Source of the DNA: Betaproteobacteria bacterium HGW-Betaproteobacteria-7
Lineage (GTDB): Bacteria > Pseudomonadota > Gammaproteobacteria > Burkholderiales > Rhodocyclaceae
Assembly: GCA_002840765.1 (NCBI GenBank)
Contig: PHCE01000014.1
Location: 83,433 to 147,432 of the forward strand
Direction of reading: 5' to 3'
Length of the DNA stretch: 64,000 nt
The position numbers were made by a program, and so were the translations under genes. The notes under the pieces are model-generated. The model was not told the origin of the DNA and searched no databases. It saw only the letters and a list, made by a program, of their open reading frames with translations. Of the stretch, positions 27,915 through 37,488 are shown in pieces. The first letter of the stretch is position 1. Each line of letters begins with the position of its first letter.

Positions 27915-30311
27915 TTAGTTACGGAGCGGCTTGCCGGTTTCAAGCGTGTGCTTGATCCGGGCCTGGGTTTCGGGGGTTTTCAGCAGCTCAACGAACAACC
28001 GGCGCTCGACGGTGATCAGCCATTCCTCGTCGACCAGGCTACCGGTCTCGACCTCGCCGCCGCACAGGGCGATGGCGGCATATTTCGCCACTTTGTAGTC
28101 GTGGGCGGAGATCATGCCGCCCTCCTTCATATTGACCAGCATCATCTCGAAGGTGGCGATGCCGTTCTTGCCGGCCACCGGGATGGCCCGTGCCTGCGTC
28201 GGTGGTGCATACCCAGCCTCGGCCATCGCCCGCGCCTCGCGGATCGCCACGTAGAGCAGCTCGTGGGCATTGAACAGAATGGTGTCGGTCGGCTTGGCGA
28301 AGCCGAATTCGACCGCCTCGACAGCGCTCTTGGCCACCTTGGCCATGGCGATGGTCTGAAACACCGGCTGCAGGTAGTTGAACACTTCGCCCGGCGTCGC
28401 CGACTGCGCCGCCCATTCGGCAGCGCGCACGGCGAATTCCTTGCAGCCGCCGCCCGCTGGAATCAGGCCGACACCGGCTTCGACCAGGCCGACATAGCTT
28501 TCCAACGCCATGACGCGCTTGCCGGCATGCATCAAGAACTCGCAGCCGCCACCGAGAGCCATGCCCTGCACCGCAGTGACGACCGGAACCTGGGCGTATT
28601 TCAGCGTCTGCGAGGCGCGCTGGAATTTCTCGACGGTCTGCTCGAGCAGGTCAAACTGTCCGGCAGCGATGGCATCCGTCACCTGCTGCAGGTTGGCGCC
28701 AACAGCAAATGGCGCTTCGTGCCAGACGACGACGCCATCAAGCTGCGTCTCGGCCGTGCGCACGGCGGCAATAACGCCGTCCAGCACCTCGTTGCCGATG
28801 GTGTGCATCTTTGACTTGATCGACAGGATGCCGATGCGCGCATCGACATCGGGCAGCGTCCACAGGCGAACGCCATCGTTCTCATAGACGGTCTCGCCGG
28901 ATTTATCGGGTGCCGAGGCACCTTCGCCAAGCACCGTCTCGGGGAATACCTGCCGCTGGTAAACCGGCAATTGCGAACGGTCGACATAGCGCTGCTGACG
29001 CGCCGACCAGGAGCCGAACGGCGTATGCACGCTGTCGCGACCATCACTGACCCAGGCCGGCAGGGGAGCGTTGCTCATCGCCTTGCCCGCTTCGATGTCG
29101 GCGGCGATGGCACTGGCGATGGCCTGCCAGCCAGCGGCCTGCCAGGTCTCGAACGGCCCCTGCGCCCAGCCGAAGCCCCAGCGCATGGCGAGATCGAGAT
29201 CACGGGCATTGTCGGCAACGTTTTCCAGCTGCACCGCCGCGTAATGGAAGATGTCGCGGAAGATGGCCCAGAGGAACTGCGCTTGCGGATGGTTCGAGGC
29301 GCGTAACGCGGAAAACTTCTCGCCCGGATGGCGCAACTTGAGGATGGCGGCAACCTCCTCGGCGACATCGCCGGCCGACGGCCGGTAATCCTGCTTGCCG
29401 AGGTCGAGCACCTGGATTTCCCGACCCTGCTTGCGGAAGATGCCGCAACGCGTCTTCTGGCCGAGCGCCCCCTGGGCGATCAGCGCCTGCAGCCAGGCCG
29501 GCGTGACGAAGTGGCTATGCCAGGGATCGTCCGGCAGCGTGTCCTGCATGGTCTTGACCACGTGCGCCAGCGTATCCAGGCCGACAACGTCGGCAGTGCG
29601 GTAGGTGGCGCTCTTCGGCCGGCCGATCTTCGGGCCGGTCAGCGCATCGACTTCATCGAAGCCGAGGCCGAAAGCCTGCGTGTGATGCATCACGGCGAGG
29701 ATCGAGAAGACACCGATGCGGTTGGCGACGAAGTTCGGCGTATCGAGCGCGCGGATGACGCCCTTGCCCAGGCGCGAGGTCAGCCAGGTTTCCAGCGCGT
29801 CGAGGGTGGACGCATCGGTACTCTGCGTACCGATGATCTCGACCAGATGCATGTAGCGCGGCGGGTTGAAGAAGTGGATGCCGCAGAAGCGTGGGCGTAC
29901 CGATTCTGGCAGTCCCTGAGCTAGCGCATTCATCGACAGGCCGGAGGTATTGGAAGCGATGATGGCGTTGGCGCCGATGTGCGGCGCGATCTTCGCGTAC
30001 AGGTCATTCTTCCAGTCCATGCGCTCGGCGATGGCCTCGATCACCAGATCGCACTCGGCGAGCAGCGGCAGGTGCTCGGCGTAATTGGCGGCGTCGATGA
30101 ACTTCAACTTGCCCTTGCTGGCCAGCGGTGCCGGGTCAAGCTTCTTCAGGCCATCCAGGGCTTTGGTGACGACGCCGTTCTTGTCGCCCTCCTTCGCCGG
30201 CAGGTCGAACAGCACCACCGGCACATTGGCATTGGCCAGGTGTGCCGCAATCTGCGCCCCCATGACGCCGGCTCCGAGCACGGCAGCCTTTCTAACGATT
30301 AGCTTGTTCAA
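27915..30311 (-). CDS. FadN-type 3-hydroxyacyl-CoA dehydrogenase/enoyl-CoA hydratase
   Basis: A 798-residue bifunctional beta-oxidation enzyme. The NAD-binding dehydrogenase comes first (AAVLGAGVMGAQIAAHLA near residue 9, then IASNTSGLSMNALA and FCGIHFFNPPRYMHLVEII), and the enoyl-CoA hydratase/isomerase domain is C-terminal (VTAVQGMALGGGCEFLMH, AGVGLIPAGGGCKE). This order is that of FadN and is the reverse of FadB/FadJ. Its length matches FadN. It is the first gene of the long fad operon; a TTGACC/TATAAT promoter and a palindromic operator lie just upstream. Confidence 0.92.
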   Translation of the reverse strand: MNKLIVRKAAVLGAGVMGAQIAAHLANANVPVVLFDLPAKEGDKNGVVTKALDGLKKLDPAPLASKGKLKFIDAANYAEHLPLLAECDLVIEAIAERMDWKNDLYAKIAPHIGANAIIASNTSGLSMNALAQGLPESVRPRFCGIHFFNPPRYMHLVEIIGTQSTDASTLDALETWLTSRLGKGVIRALDTPNFVANRIGVFSILAVMHHTQAFGLGFDEVDALTGPKIGRPKSATYRTADVVGLDTLAHVVKTMQDTLPDDPWHSHFVTPAWLQALIAQGALGQKTRCGIFRKQGREIQVLDLGKQDYRPSAGDVAEEVAAILKLRHPGEKFSALRASNHPQAQFLWAIFRDIFHYAAVQLENVADNARDLDLAMRWGFGWAQGPFETWQAAGWQAIASAIAADIEAGKAMSNAPLPAWVSDGRDSVHTPFGSWSARQQRYVDRSQLPVYQRQVFPETVLGEGASAPDKSGETVYENDGVRLWTLPDVDARIGILSIKSKMHTIGNEVLDGVIAAVRTAETQLDGVVVWHEAPFAVGANLQQVTDAIAAGQFDLLEQTVEKFQRASQTLKYAQVPVVTAVQGMALGGGCEFLMHAGKRVMALESYVGLVEAGVGLIPAGGGCKEFAVRAAEWAAQSATPGEVFNYLQPVFQTIAMAKVAKSAVEAVEFGFAKPTDTILFNAHELLYVAIREARAMAEAGYAPPTQARAIPVAGKNGIATFEMMLVNMKEGGMISAHDYKVAKYAAIALCGGEVETGSLVDEEWLITVERRLFVELLKTPETQARIKHTLETGKPLRN

Positions 30312-30352
30312 GCCAGTCTCCTTTCATGATCTTATTTGGGTTTCTTTGAAAT

Positions 30353-30366
30353 AAAACGAACGTTTG
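30353..30366. promoter_or_regulatory. Putative TetR-family operator of the fadN-type operon
   Basis: The plus-strand sequence AAAACGAACGTTTG holds AAAC-N4-GTTT. It lies directly downstream of the -10 box at 30368-30373, where a bound repressor would block transcription. It shares the 10-mer ACGTTCGTTT (minus strand) with the site before the tetR gene at 38186-38207. Confidence 0.6.
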
Positions 30367-30367
30367 T

Positions 30368-30395
30368 ATTATAGACTTGCATCACGCCCGGTCAA
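30368..30395 (-). promoter_or_regulatory. Sigma-70-type promoter of the fadN-type operon
   Basis: On the minus strand TTGACC (30395-30390) and TATAAT (30373-30368) are separated by 16 bp. The predicted start is about 50 bp before the ATG at 30311, and AAAGGAG precedes that ATG. Confidence 0.7.
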
Positions 30396-30417
30396 CCTGT
30401 TTCATCGCCCGATCGGC

Positions 30418-30444
30418 AAAAAAAACCCCGGACGAAACCGGGGT
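30418..30444 (-). terminator. Rho-independent terminator of fadL
   Basis: On the minus strand ACCCCGG (30444-30438) pairs with CCGGGGT (30431-30425) around a TTTCGT loop and is followed by a run of T (A residues at 30418-30424 on the plus strand). It lies 25 bp after the fadL stop. Confidence 0.9.
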
Positions 30445-30468
30445 GCAAAGTTCGCAAGGAATGCGGGA

Positions 30469-31761
30469 TCAGAAGCTGTAGTTGAGCTGGGCCGAGACAA
30501 TGTCCACGCTGTTGTCCCAATCGCCACGAATGACCTGACGCGTCGTGCCGGCCGGGAAATCGACTGCCCTTTCGGTCTTGCCCTTGGCAAAGAAGATGTG
30601 CGTGTAGCCAACATCGACCGAGGCCTTCGGCGAGAGCTTGTATTTGACGCCAAACGACAGCCAGGTGCGGTCGGTATCCGGCAGTGTCATCGTGCGGTCG
30701 GCTGCCGACTTCACCGGCGCTTTGTCGTGGGCGATGCCGAAGCGCAGCTTCAGGTCATTGGTGTATTGATAGTTGGCACCAATACCCACCCGCCACGAAT
30801 CTTTGAAGTTGTAGCTGAGGGCGCTCAAGTTGGCTCCCGTCTGCTTGCTCTTCAACTGGATCGTGTCGACGACGCTCCAGTCAGTCCACGTGTAATCGGC
30901 CAGCAGTTCCAGCCGGTCATTGACCATGTGCGAGACCGCGAGCGAGGCGCTGGCTGGTGTCTTCAGCTTGGCGTCGATATCCTGGTTAACCAGAACCCCG
31001 GGAACTTGAGTTCCGAATTTTTGCTTACCCTCCAGATCGAACTCTAGCTCCGAACGATAAGTCAGGCCGATACGGGTCGCCTTCGTCACCTGGAACATTG
31101 CTCCTAGGTTGTAACCGATAGCCCAATCGTCGCCTTTGACGTCAAGGAAATTGTTTGCTGGAAAGCCAAGGCCCGTTGATGCCGGAACCCCTTGTTTGAA
31201 CTGAGTCTCGTTGTGGGCGAAATTGATGCCGCCACCGATTGACACCTGGTCGCTGATCTTCCAGGACAGCGACGGATTGATGTTGATTTGTGCAATTTCG
31301 GCAAAGTAGCCGGCATTGCGCCCGACGAAATCGAAGTCATATTCCGTCTTGTTACCGAAGGTTGGTCCGATGCCCAAGCCGACGCTCAACTGCTGCGAGA
31401 TGCCCCAGACCCAGTAGCCATGAGGCAGGAACGATGTCCCACCGCCATCGCCGCCATTGGTCGTCCCCAGCGGGAAAGCTGCCTGACTTACCGTGGTTGA
31501 TCCTTTGTTGGAAAAGTCGATCACCCGATGCAGCACGGTGCCGGAAAGGGAAATGTTATGGCCGCGCGGCAGGTAGCTCATGCCGGCTGGGTTGAAGAAT
31601 ACCGTACCGGCATCTTCGGCGGCGGCGGCGGCGCCGGCAAAGGCGGTACCATTGCCCGAACCGGTCTGGTTCTGCAATTGAAAACCGGATGCGGCGGCGC
31701 TGCCGGAAAAGGCGATAGCGAGCAACGCCGGGATCAGGCGAGGCGTAATAATTTTCTGCAT
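30469..31761 (-). CDS. fadL: OmpP1/FadL/TodX outer-membrane fatty-acid porin
   Basis: A 430-residue outer-membrane beta-barrel of the FadL family, which lets long-chain fatty acids or other hydrophobic compounds diffuse laterally through the outer membrane. The signal peptide ends at SGSAAAS; the mature N-terminus GFQLQNQTGSGNGTAFAG and the NPAGMSYLPRG plug motif are diagnostic. The protein ends in the aromatic residue SAQLNYSF expected for barrel insertion. It is a separate unit with its own upstream palindrome and a strong terminator. ATG 31761 starts the signal peptide. Confidence 0.95.
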   Translation of the reverse strand: MQKIITPRLIPALLAIAFSGSAAASGFQLQNQTGSGNGTAFAGAAAAAEDAGTVFFNPAGMSYLPRGHNISLSGTVLHRVIDFSNKGSTTVSQAAFPLGTTNGGDGGGTSFLPHGYWVWGISQQLSVGLGIGPTFGNKTEYDFDFVGRNAGYFAEIAQININPSLSWKISDQVSIGGGINFAHNETQFKQGVPASTGLGFPANNFLDVKGDDWAIGYNLGAMFQVTKATRIGLTYRSELEFDLEGKQKFGTQVPGVLVNQDIDAKLKTPASASLAVSHMVNDRLELLADYTWTDWSVVDTIQLKSKQTGANLSALSYNFKDSWRVGIGANYQYTNDLKLRFGIAHDKAPVKSAADRTMTLPDTDRTWLSFGVKYKLSPKASVDVGYTHIFFAKGKTERAVDFPAGTTRQVIRGDWDNSVDIVSAQLNYSF

Positions 31762-31826
31762 TGTCTTGTCTCCAGTTATGTTTATGAGCGGGATTTGAAT
31801 CCCTTGCTGCGGTTTACGATTAGATC

Positions 31827-31842
31827 TCAAACAGCCGTTTGA
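31827..31842. promoter_or_regulatory. Putative TetR-family operator upstream of fadL
   Basis: TCAAACAGCCGTTTGA is a perfect palindrome (TCAAAC-N4-GTTTGA) 66 bp before the fadL start codon. It matches the AAAC-N4-GTTT pattern at the other two fad promoters in this locus and the operator type described for PsrA-like TetR regulators. Confidence 0.6.
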
Positions 31843-31897
31843 AATGCCGTATGAATTAACAAAATAATTCTCTTTGTTGGGAATCTGCAACACGGCT

Positions 31898-33796
31898 TTA
31901 CTGCATTTTTCGTGAGTTGAGCGGCCCTCCCGTAAAGGGTGCAAAACCCGTTCCGAATATTACGCCAGCATCTGCCAGATCAGCATCGGCGACCACGCCA
32001 CTGGCTACCAGGTGCGCGGCCCGCTCAATCAGCGGCTGCACCAGACGTTCAGCCAAACCGGCCGGAACGCTTCCCGCCATCGGTTTCGCCGCCCGTCCCG
32101 ACGACCAGTCATAGAAGCCCTGGCCGCTCTTCTTGCCCAGTTGCCCGCGCTCGATGCGTTCCTGCAGGCAGCGCGGCGACTCGGCGCCATCGGCCAGTTG
32201 CCGGCCGGCGGCCATGGCGATGTCGAGGCCGACGGTATCGGCCAGTTCGATCGGTCCCATCGGCATGCCGAAGGCGAGCATCGCCTCGTCGACAGTGGCC
32301 GGCGCGATACCTTCGTCGACCGCCCGCATCGCGGCCAGCATGTAGGGCGCCAGCACGGCATTGACCAGGAAGCCCGGCGCGCTCTTCACCGGCAGCGGCA
32401 GCTTGTCGATCTGCCGGACGAAGGCGCAGGCGGCACGCACAGCTTCGTGATCAGCACCGTCGGCTTCGACCACCTCAACCAGCGGCATCAGCGCCACCGG
32501 GTTGAAGAAATGGATGCCGACCAGGCGCTGCGGTTGTTCGAGCACCGTGCGCAGGTCTTCCAGTTTCAGGCTGGAGGTGTTGCTGGCCAGCACCGTTGTC
32601 GGCTTCAGCTGCGGTTCGATGGTGCGGAACAACGCATGCTTGGCTTCGACGTTCTCGAAGATCGCCTCGATAACCACGTCGGCACGGGCGACACCGGCGC
32701 CGGTCGGATCGGGTATCAGCCGGTCGAAGGCAGCACGGACTTTCAGGGGCTCGCGCAGCTTTTTCTTGAACAGCGCATGGGCCCGCTTCAAGGCCGGCGC
32801 GATGCGTTCCAGCGATTGATCCTGCAAAGTCACGGTCAGCCCGCGCAGGGCGCACCAGGCGGCGATGTCGCCGCCCATGACGCCGGCGCCGACGACATGC
32901 ACGTGCACGGCCGTGAAGTCGCTGTCCTTGCCGAAGCCCTTCAGGCGCTCCTGCAGGTGGTAGACGCGCAGCAGATTCTTCGCCGTCGGCGACGAAATGA
33001 TGCGATCGACCATTTCCGGCGCCGCCAGCGCATTACCGTCGTGTTTCTGCCACAGGTCGATGATCGCGTAGGGCGCCGGGTAGTGTTCAGGCCGCGCCTT
33101 CTTCGCCACTTGCTTCCTGGCGCCGCTGGCGACCACGCCTTTCAGCGGGCCGTTGAGTAGACGTTGCAGCAGCGGCAGCGGCCGGCGCGGCGTGTCCGAC
33201 AACAGCAGTTGCCGGGCGGCCATCTCCATGACCCGCGGCGGCACGCAATCGTCGGCCAGTCCCTGGTTGCGGGCGCGCTTGGCGTCGAGCGTCTTGCCGG
33301 TCAGCATCATGTCCAGCGCCGCGGCCGGGCCGACGCGCTGCGGCAGACGCAGCATGCCGCCCCAGCCGGGGAAGATGCCGAGCATAACTTCCGGCAGGCC
33401 CATTTTGGTACCCGGCTCATCGACCGCCAGCAGGTAGCGGCAGGCCAGCGCCAGTTCGAGGCCGCCGCCCAGGCAGTGACCGCGAACCAAGGCCAGCGTC
33501 GCATACGGCACGGCGGCCAGCCGGTTGAACAGCTCCCAACCACGGGCCACCAGCGCCCGGCCCTGCTCCCGCGTATCGAGTTGCGAGAACTCGCCGATGT
33601 CGGCGCCGGCGATGAAACCGGCCGCCTTGCCGGAACGGATGATCAGGCCTTTGGGCGGATAGACGTCGAGCTGGTCGAGGATCTGCGCGAACTCGGCCAT
33701 CACCTCGGCCGACAGCGAATTGGCCGACTCGCCGGCCTTGTCCAGCACGGCGACGACAATGCCGCTGTCTTCCCTGTTCAGTTGCCAGTGCTTCAT
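31898..33796 (-). CDS. fadJ: FadJ-type enoyl-CoA hydratase/3-hydroxyacyl-CoA dehydrogenase
   Basis: A 632-residue multifunctional beta-oxidation enzyme with the hydratase first (ALVRGHCLGGGLELALACRY and GIFPGWGGMLRLP) and the dehydrogenase second (VHVVGAGVMGGDIAAWCALRG, ASNTSSLKLEDL, GIHFFNPVALMPLVEVV). It is somewhat shorter than E. coli FadJ (about 714), with a reduced C-terminal domain. The ATG at 33796 overlaps the fadI stop (ATGA) and has GGAGG 7 bp upstream; a TTG at 33802 is less likely. It is the last gene of the tetR-fadE-fadI-fadJ unit. Confidence 0.92.
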   Translation of the reverse strand: MKHWQLNREDSGIVVAVLDKAGESANSLSAEVMAEFAQILDQLDVYPPKGLIIRSGKAAGFIAGADIGEFSQLDTREQGRALVARGWELFNRLAAVPYATLALVRGHCLGGGLELALACRYLLAVDEPGTKMGLPEVMLGIFPGWGGMLRLPQRVGPAAALDMMLTGKTLDAKRARNQGLADDCVPPRVMEMAARQLLLSDTPRRPLPLLQRLLNGPLKGVVASGARKQVAKKARPEHYPAPYAIIDLWQKHDGNALAAPEMVDRIISSPTAKNLLRVYHLQERLKGFGKDSDFTAVHVHVVGAGVMGGDIAAWCALRGLTVTLQDQSLERIAPALKRAHALFKKKLREPLKVRAAFDRLIPDPTGAGVARADVVIEAIFENVEAKHALFRTIEPQLKPTTVLASNTSSLKLEDLRTVLEQPQRLVGIHFFNPVALMPLVEVVEADGADHEAVRAACAFVRQIDKLPLPVKSAPGFLVNAVLAPYMLAAMRAVDEGIAPATVDEAMLAFGMPMGPIELADTVGLDIAMAAGRQLADGAESPRCLQERIERGQLGKKSGQGFYDWSSGRAAKPMAGSVPAGLAERLVQPLIERAAHLVASGVVADADLADAGVIFGTGFAPFTGGPLNSRKMQ

Positions 33797-35079
33797 TGGC
33801 AAGCCTCCACCAGCATTGCACCGCCCAGGCCGCCGCCGATGCAGATGGTCGCCACACCGCGCTTGGCACGATTGCGGCGCAGCACATGCAGCAGGTGCAG
33901 CACGATGCGCGCCCCCGAGGCGCCGACCGGATGACCGATGGCGACGGCGCCGCCATCGACGTTGAGGCGTTCTTCATCAATCTGGCCGAGGGCGCCAGGC
34001 AGACCCAGTTGTTCACGGCAGTAGTTGTCGTCCTGCCAGGCGGCCTGGCAGCCGAGCACCTGCGCGGCAAAGGCTTCGTTGAGTTCCCAATAGTCGATGT
34101 CGGCCAGACTCAGGCCGTGGCGCTGCAGCAGGGGCGTGGACGCATGCACCGGGCCGAGGCCCATCTGCTCCGGCTCCAGCCCGGACCACTGACTGTCGAT
34201 GATCTTGCCGAGCGGCGTCAGGCCATATTTCTGCACCGCCTCTTCCGAGGCCACCAGCACCCAGGCAGCGCCGTCGGTGATCTGCGAACTGTTGGCGGCA
34301 GTAATGTTGCCGTACTTCTTGTCAAAGAACGGTTTCGGTTTGCCCATGCCCTCCAGCGTGGCATCAGCGCGCACGCCGTCGTCCTCGGCGTAGATCGTCC
34401 CTTCGCTATCGACCAGCGGGACGATTTCGCCGAAAAGGCCGGCTTTCCGGCCGGCCAACGACCGCTGATGGCTGCGCACGGCATATTCGTCCATCTGCCG
34501 GCGGTCGATGCCGAACTTCCAGGCCAGGTTCTCGGCGGTCTGTCCCATCAGCAAACCAACCACCGGATCGGTCAGCCCCTTCATCAAGCCGATCACCGGC
34601 GTCAGCAGCGCCGCCGGGCGCAGTTTGAGAAAATGCCGCGCCTTTTCGCCGACCGTGCGCAGGCTCATCATGCCGGCGAACCAGCGCACCATCACCTCGT
34701 TGTACAGCAGCGGCGCCCGGGACAACGCGTCGACGCCGCCGGCCAGCACCAGATCCGAGCGGCCGAGCTGGATATTGGCGATGGCCGAGTCGATGGCCTG
34801 CATGCCGGACGCGCAGTTGCGCATCACCGTCCAGCCCGGCACTTTCTTTCCACAACCGAGGCGTAACGCCACCATGCGGCCGATGTTGGTCTCGTCCGGC
34901 GACGGCGCCGCGCAGCCGAGGATGACCTCGTCGAGATCGCTGGGCAGGAAAGGCTGGCGCAGCAGCAGCGCCCGCCCGGCCTGGGTCGCCAGGTCAGAGG
35001 CGGCGAACGGCCCCGGCCCCTTCTGCGCCTTCAGGAACGGCGTGCGAGCGCCATCCACCACGTAGATCGTGCGGCTCAT
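33793..35079 (-). CDS. fadI: FadI-type acetyl-CoA acyltransferase
   Basis: A 428-residue thiolase of the trifunctional-protein beta-subunit type (FadI-like), longer than FadA through an inserted loop. The nucleophile is Cys89 in MRNCASGMQAI. GHPVGASGARIVLHLLHVLRR and TICIGGGLGGAMLVEA carry the catalytic His and second Cys. It partners the FadJ-type subunit, with which it overlaps by 4 bp, and follows fadE by 3 bp. Confidence 0.93.
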   Translation of the reverse strand: MSRTIYVVDGARTPFLKAQKGPGPFAASDLATQAGRALLLRQPFLPSDLDEVILGCAAPSPDETNIGRMVALRLGCGKKVPGWTVMRNCASGMQAIDSAIANIQLGRSDLVLAGGVDALSRAPLLYNEVMVRWFAGMMSLRTVGEKARHFLKLRPAALLTPVIGLMKGLTDPVVGLLMGQTAENLAWKFGIDRRQMDEYAVRSHQRSLAGRKAGLFGEIVPLVDSEGTIYAEDDGVRADATLEGMGKPKPFFDKKYGNITAANSSQITDGAAWVLVASEEAVQKYGLTPLGKIIDSQWSGLEPEQMGLGPVHASTPLLQRHGLSLADIDYWELNEAFAAQVLGCQAAWQDDNYCREQLGLPGALGQIDEERLNVDGGAVAIGHPVGASGARIVLHLLHVLRRNRAKRGVATICIGGGLGGAMLVEACQ

Positions 35080-35082
35080 GGC

Positions 35083-37437
35083 TCAGGCAGCCATCCGGCA
35101 TTCGGCCGGCTTGTTAGCGGTCGCCACGCCATAATCGAAGGGGAAGTCATCAACGCGCACGACGATGTCGCGCAGATGATTGCGCCGCTTCATGATCTCG
35201 TAGTCAGCGGCATTGATGACGCCGCACTCGAAGGCGACGCTGGCGATGTCGCGCACGTTAGCCTTCGGGTTGTCGTCGAAACGTCCGGCCTTCTCGGCCT
35301 CGCGGATCTTCGCCTCGATCGGTTCAGCCTGGAGCGTCGCCTGCAACGCCAGTTCGATGGCGCCGACCGGCTCGTTTTCGTCGAGCGGCAGGTAGCACTC
35401 GGCAGTCAGCCGGTCGCGGGTAGCGGAGGGCGAAATCAGTGCCTTGGCCACCTGATGGCCGACCTCGTCCGAGGGCACGACATACGGGTGGCCCCAGGGG
35501 AAGATCGAGCGGTGCAGGAAGGCGGCGATAAAGCGCACCGGGAAATTGGCGATAACACCGTCGAAAGCTTGCTGTGCCTTGTACATGGCATCCCAGATCG
35601 CCCAATGGGCGAGCGGGGCATCCTCGGCCTTGCGGCCTTCGGCCTCGTAGCGCTTCAGCGTGCAGGAAATCAGGTACATCTGGGCGAGGATGTCGCCGAG
35701 CCGGGCCGACAGTTTTTCGCGACGCTTGACGCTGCCGCCGAGCACCAGCAGCGAGATGTCCGCCATGAAGGCAAAGGCGGCCGAAAAACGGGTCAGTTGC
35801 TGGTAATAGCGGCGCATTTCCGGCGCCGTATCGACATTGACGCCGGCGAAATGTGAGCCGGTCATGCCCAGCCACAGCGCGCGAAAACCGTTCTTGACGG
35901 TGAAGCCGATGTGGCCGAACAGCGCCTTGTCGAAATCGACCAGGCCCTGCTTCTGGTCCGGGTTCTGCGCCGCCTGCATTTCCGGCAGCAGATACGGATG
36001 GCAGCGGATGGCGCCCTGGCCGAAGATGATCAGCGAGCGGGTCAGAATGTTGGCCCCCTCGACGGTGATGCCGATCGGCACCTGCTGGTAGGCGCGGCCG
36101 AGGAAGTTCGACGGGCCGAGGCAGATGCCCTTGCCGCCGATGACGTCCATGCCGTCATTGACCACCTGGCGGGCACGCTCGGTGACGTGGTATTTGGCGA
36201 TGGCCGAAACCACCGACGGCTTTTCGCCGAGATCGACGGCGCCGGCCGTCATCTTGCGCACGGCATCCATCAGGTAGGTGTAGGCGCCGATCCGGGTCAG
36301 CGCTTCCTCGACCCCTTCGAAACGACCGACGGCCATCTTGAACTGCGAACGCACGCGGGCATAGCCGCCGACGGCACGCGCCGTCATCTGCGCCATACCG
36401 GTGTTTGACGAGGGCAGCGAGATCGAGCGGCCGGCCGCCAGGCACTCCATCAGCATGCGCCAGCCCTGCCCGGCCATCGCCGGGCCGCCGATGATGAAGT
36501 CAAGCGGCATGAAAACGTCCGTGCCACGGGTCGGGCCGTTCATGAACATGGCGTTCAACGGGAAATGGCGGCGGCCCGTGTCGACGCCCGGATGGTCGTA
36601 AGGGACCAGCGCGCAGGTGATGCCGATGTGCTTCTGGTCGCCGAGCAGGCCGTCCGGGTCGTAGAGATGGAAGGCCAGGCCGAACACGGTGCACACCGGG
36701 GCCAGCGTGATGTAGCGCTTGTCCCAGGAAACGCGCATGCCGAGCACTTCCTTGCCCTGGTAGATGCCCTTGCAGACGACGCCGCTATCCGGGATCGACG
36801 CCGCATCGGAACCGGCCCACGGACTGGTCAGCGCGAACGCCGGCACTTCGATGCCCTTGGCCAGGCGGGGCAGATAGTGGTTTTTCTGCGCTTCGGTGCC
36901 GTAGTGCAGCAGCAGCTCGGCCGGGCCGAGCGAGTTCGGCACCATCACCGACACTGACAGGGCGGAGGAGCGCGTCGACAGCTTGGTCACCACCTGCGAA
37001 TGGGCATAAGCCGAGAACTCCAGGCCGCCATACTTCTTCGGGATGATCATGCCGAGGAAGCCCTTGTCCTTGATGTAGCGCCAAGCCTCCTGCGGCAGAT
37101 CGTAGAGTTCCTGCGTTACCTTCCAGTCGTCGACCAGGCGGCAGGCTTCGGCGCATTCGTTATCGAGGAAGGACTGCTCCTCAGGCGTCAGCTTCGGCAC
37201 CGGGTAGGCGTGCAGTTTCTGCCAATCCGGCTTGCCGCGGAACAGTTCGCCTTCCCACCAGACGCTGCCCGCTTCCAGGGCATCGCGCTCGGTAGCCGAC
37301 ATTTGCGGCAAGACCTTGCGGTAGGTGGAAAAAATGGGCCGGGTGATCACCGCCCGGCGCAACGGCCGAACGAAGAGCAGCGCGGCCAAAGCCGCCAGAG
37401 CGGCTACCCCGAGCAGAGTGATGAGGCTGTTGAACAT
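35083..37437 (-). CDS. fadE: FadE-type acyl-CoA dehydrogenase
   Basis: A 784-residue acyl-CoA dehydrogenase of the large FadE class, which performs the first oxidation of beta-oxidation. An N-terminal membrane segment (LITLLGVAALAALAALLFV) tethers it. Later come AFALTSPWAGSDAASIPDSG, NTGMAQMTARAVGGYARVR, VTERARQVVNDGMDVIGGKG and QQVPIGITVEGANILTRSLIIFGQGAIRCHP (positions only; key residues G-I-T-V-E-G). ATG 37437 has GGAG 9 bp upstream, so it is preferred to ATG 37452. It follows the tetR gene by about 50 bp. Confidence 0.93.
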   Translation of the reverse strand: MFNSLITLLGVAALAALAALLFVRPLRRAVITRPIFSTYRKVLPQMSATERDALEAGSVWWEGELFRGKPDWQKLHAYPVPKLTPEEQSFLDNECAEACRLVDDWKVTQELYDLPQEAWRYIKDKGFLGMIIPKKYGGLEFSAYAHSQVVTKLSTRSSALSVSVMVPNSLGPAELLLHYGTEAQKNHYLPRLAKGIEVPAFALTSPWAGSDAASIPDSGVVCKGIYQGKEVLGMRVSWDKRYITLAPVCTVFGLAFHLYDPDGLLGDQKHIGITCALVPYDHPGVDTGRRHFPLNAMFMNGPTRGTDVFMPLDFIIGGPAMAGQGWRMLMECLAAGRSISLPSSNTGMAQMTARAVGGYARVRSQFKMAVGRFEGVEEALTRIGAYTYLMDAVRKMTAGAVDLGEKPSVVSAIAKYHVTERARQVVNDGMDVIGGKGICLGPSNFLGRAYQQVPIGITVEGANILTRSLIIFGQGAIRCHPYLLPEMQAAQNPDQKQGLVDFDKALFGHIGFTVKNGFRALWLGMTGSHFAGVNVDTAPEMRRYYQQLTRFSAAFAFMADISLLVLGGSVKRREKLSARLGDILAQMYLISCTLKRYEAEGRKAEDAPLAHWAIWDAMYKAQQAFDGVIANFPVRFIAAFLHRSIFPWGHPYVVPSDEVGHQVAKALISPSATRDRLTAECYLPLDENEPVGAIELALQATLQAEPIEAKIREAEKAGRFDDNPKANVRDIASVAFECGVINAADYEIMKRRNHLRDIVVRVDDFPFDYGVATANKPAECRMAA

Positions 37438-37488
37438 GCTGTTTGTCTCCATTTATGGTTTTATGTTTTCTGCAGTGTGCTAGCGCCG

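Noticed and set aside
26787..28814. 675-codon plus-strand frame over fadA and the fadN-type gene
   Set aside because: Antisense to two clear thiolase/dehydrogenase genes; composition typical of antisense frames in GC-rich DNA.
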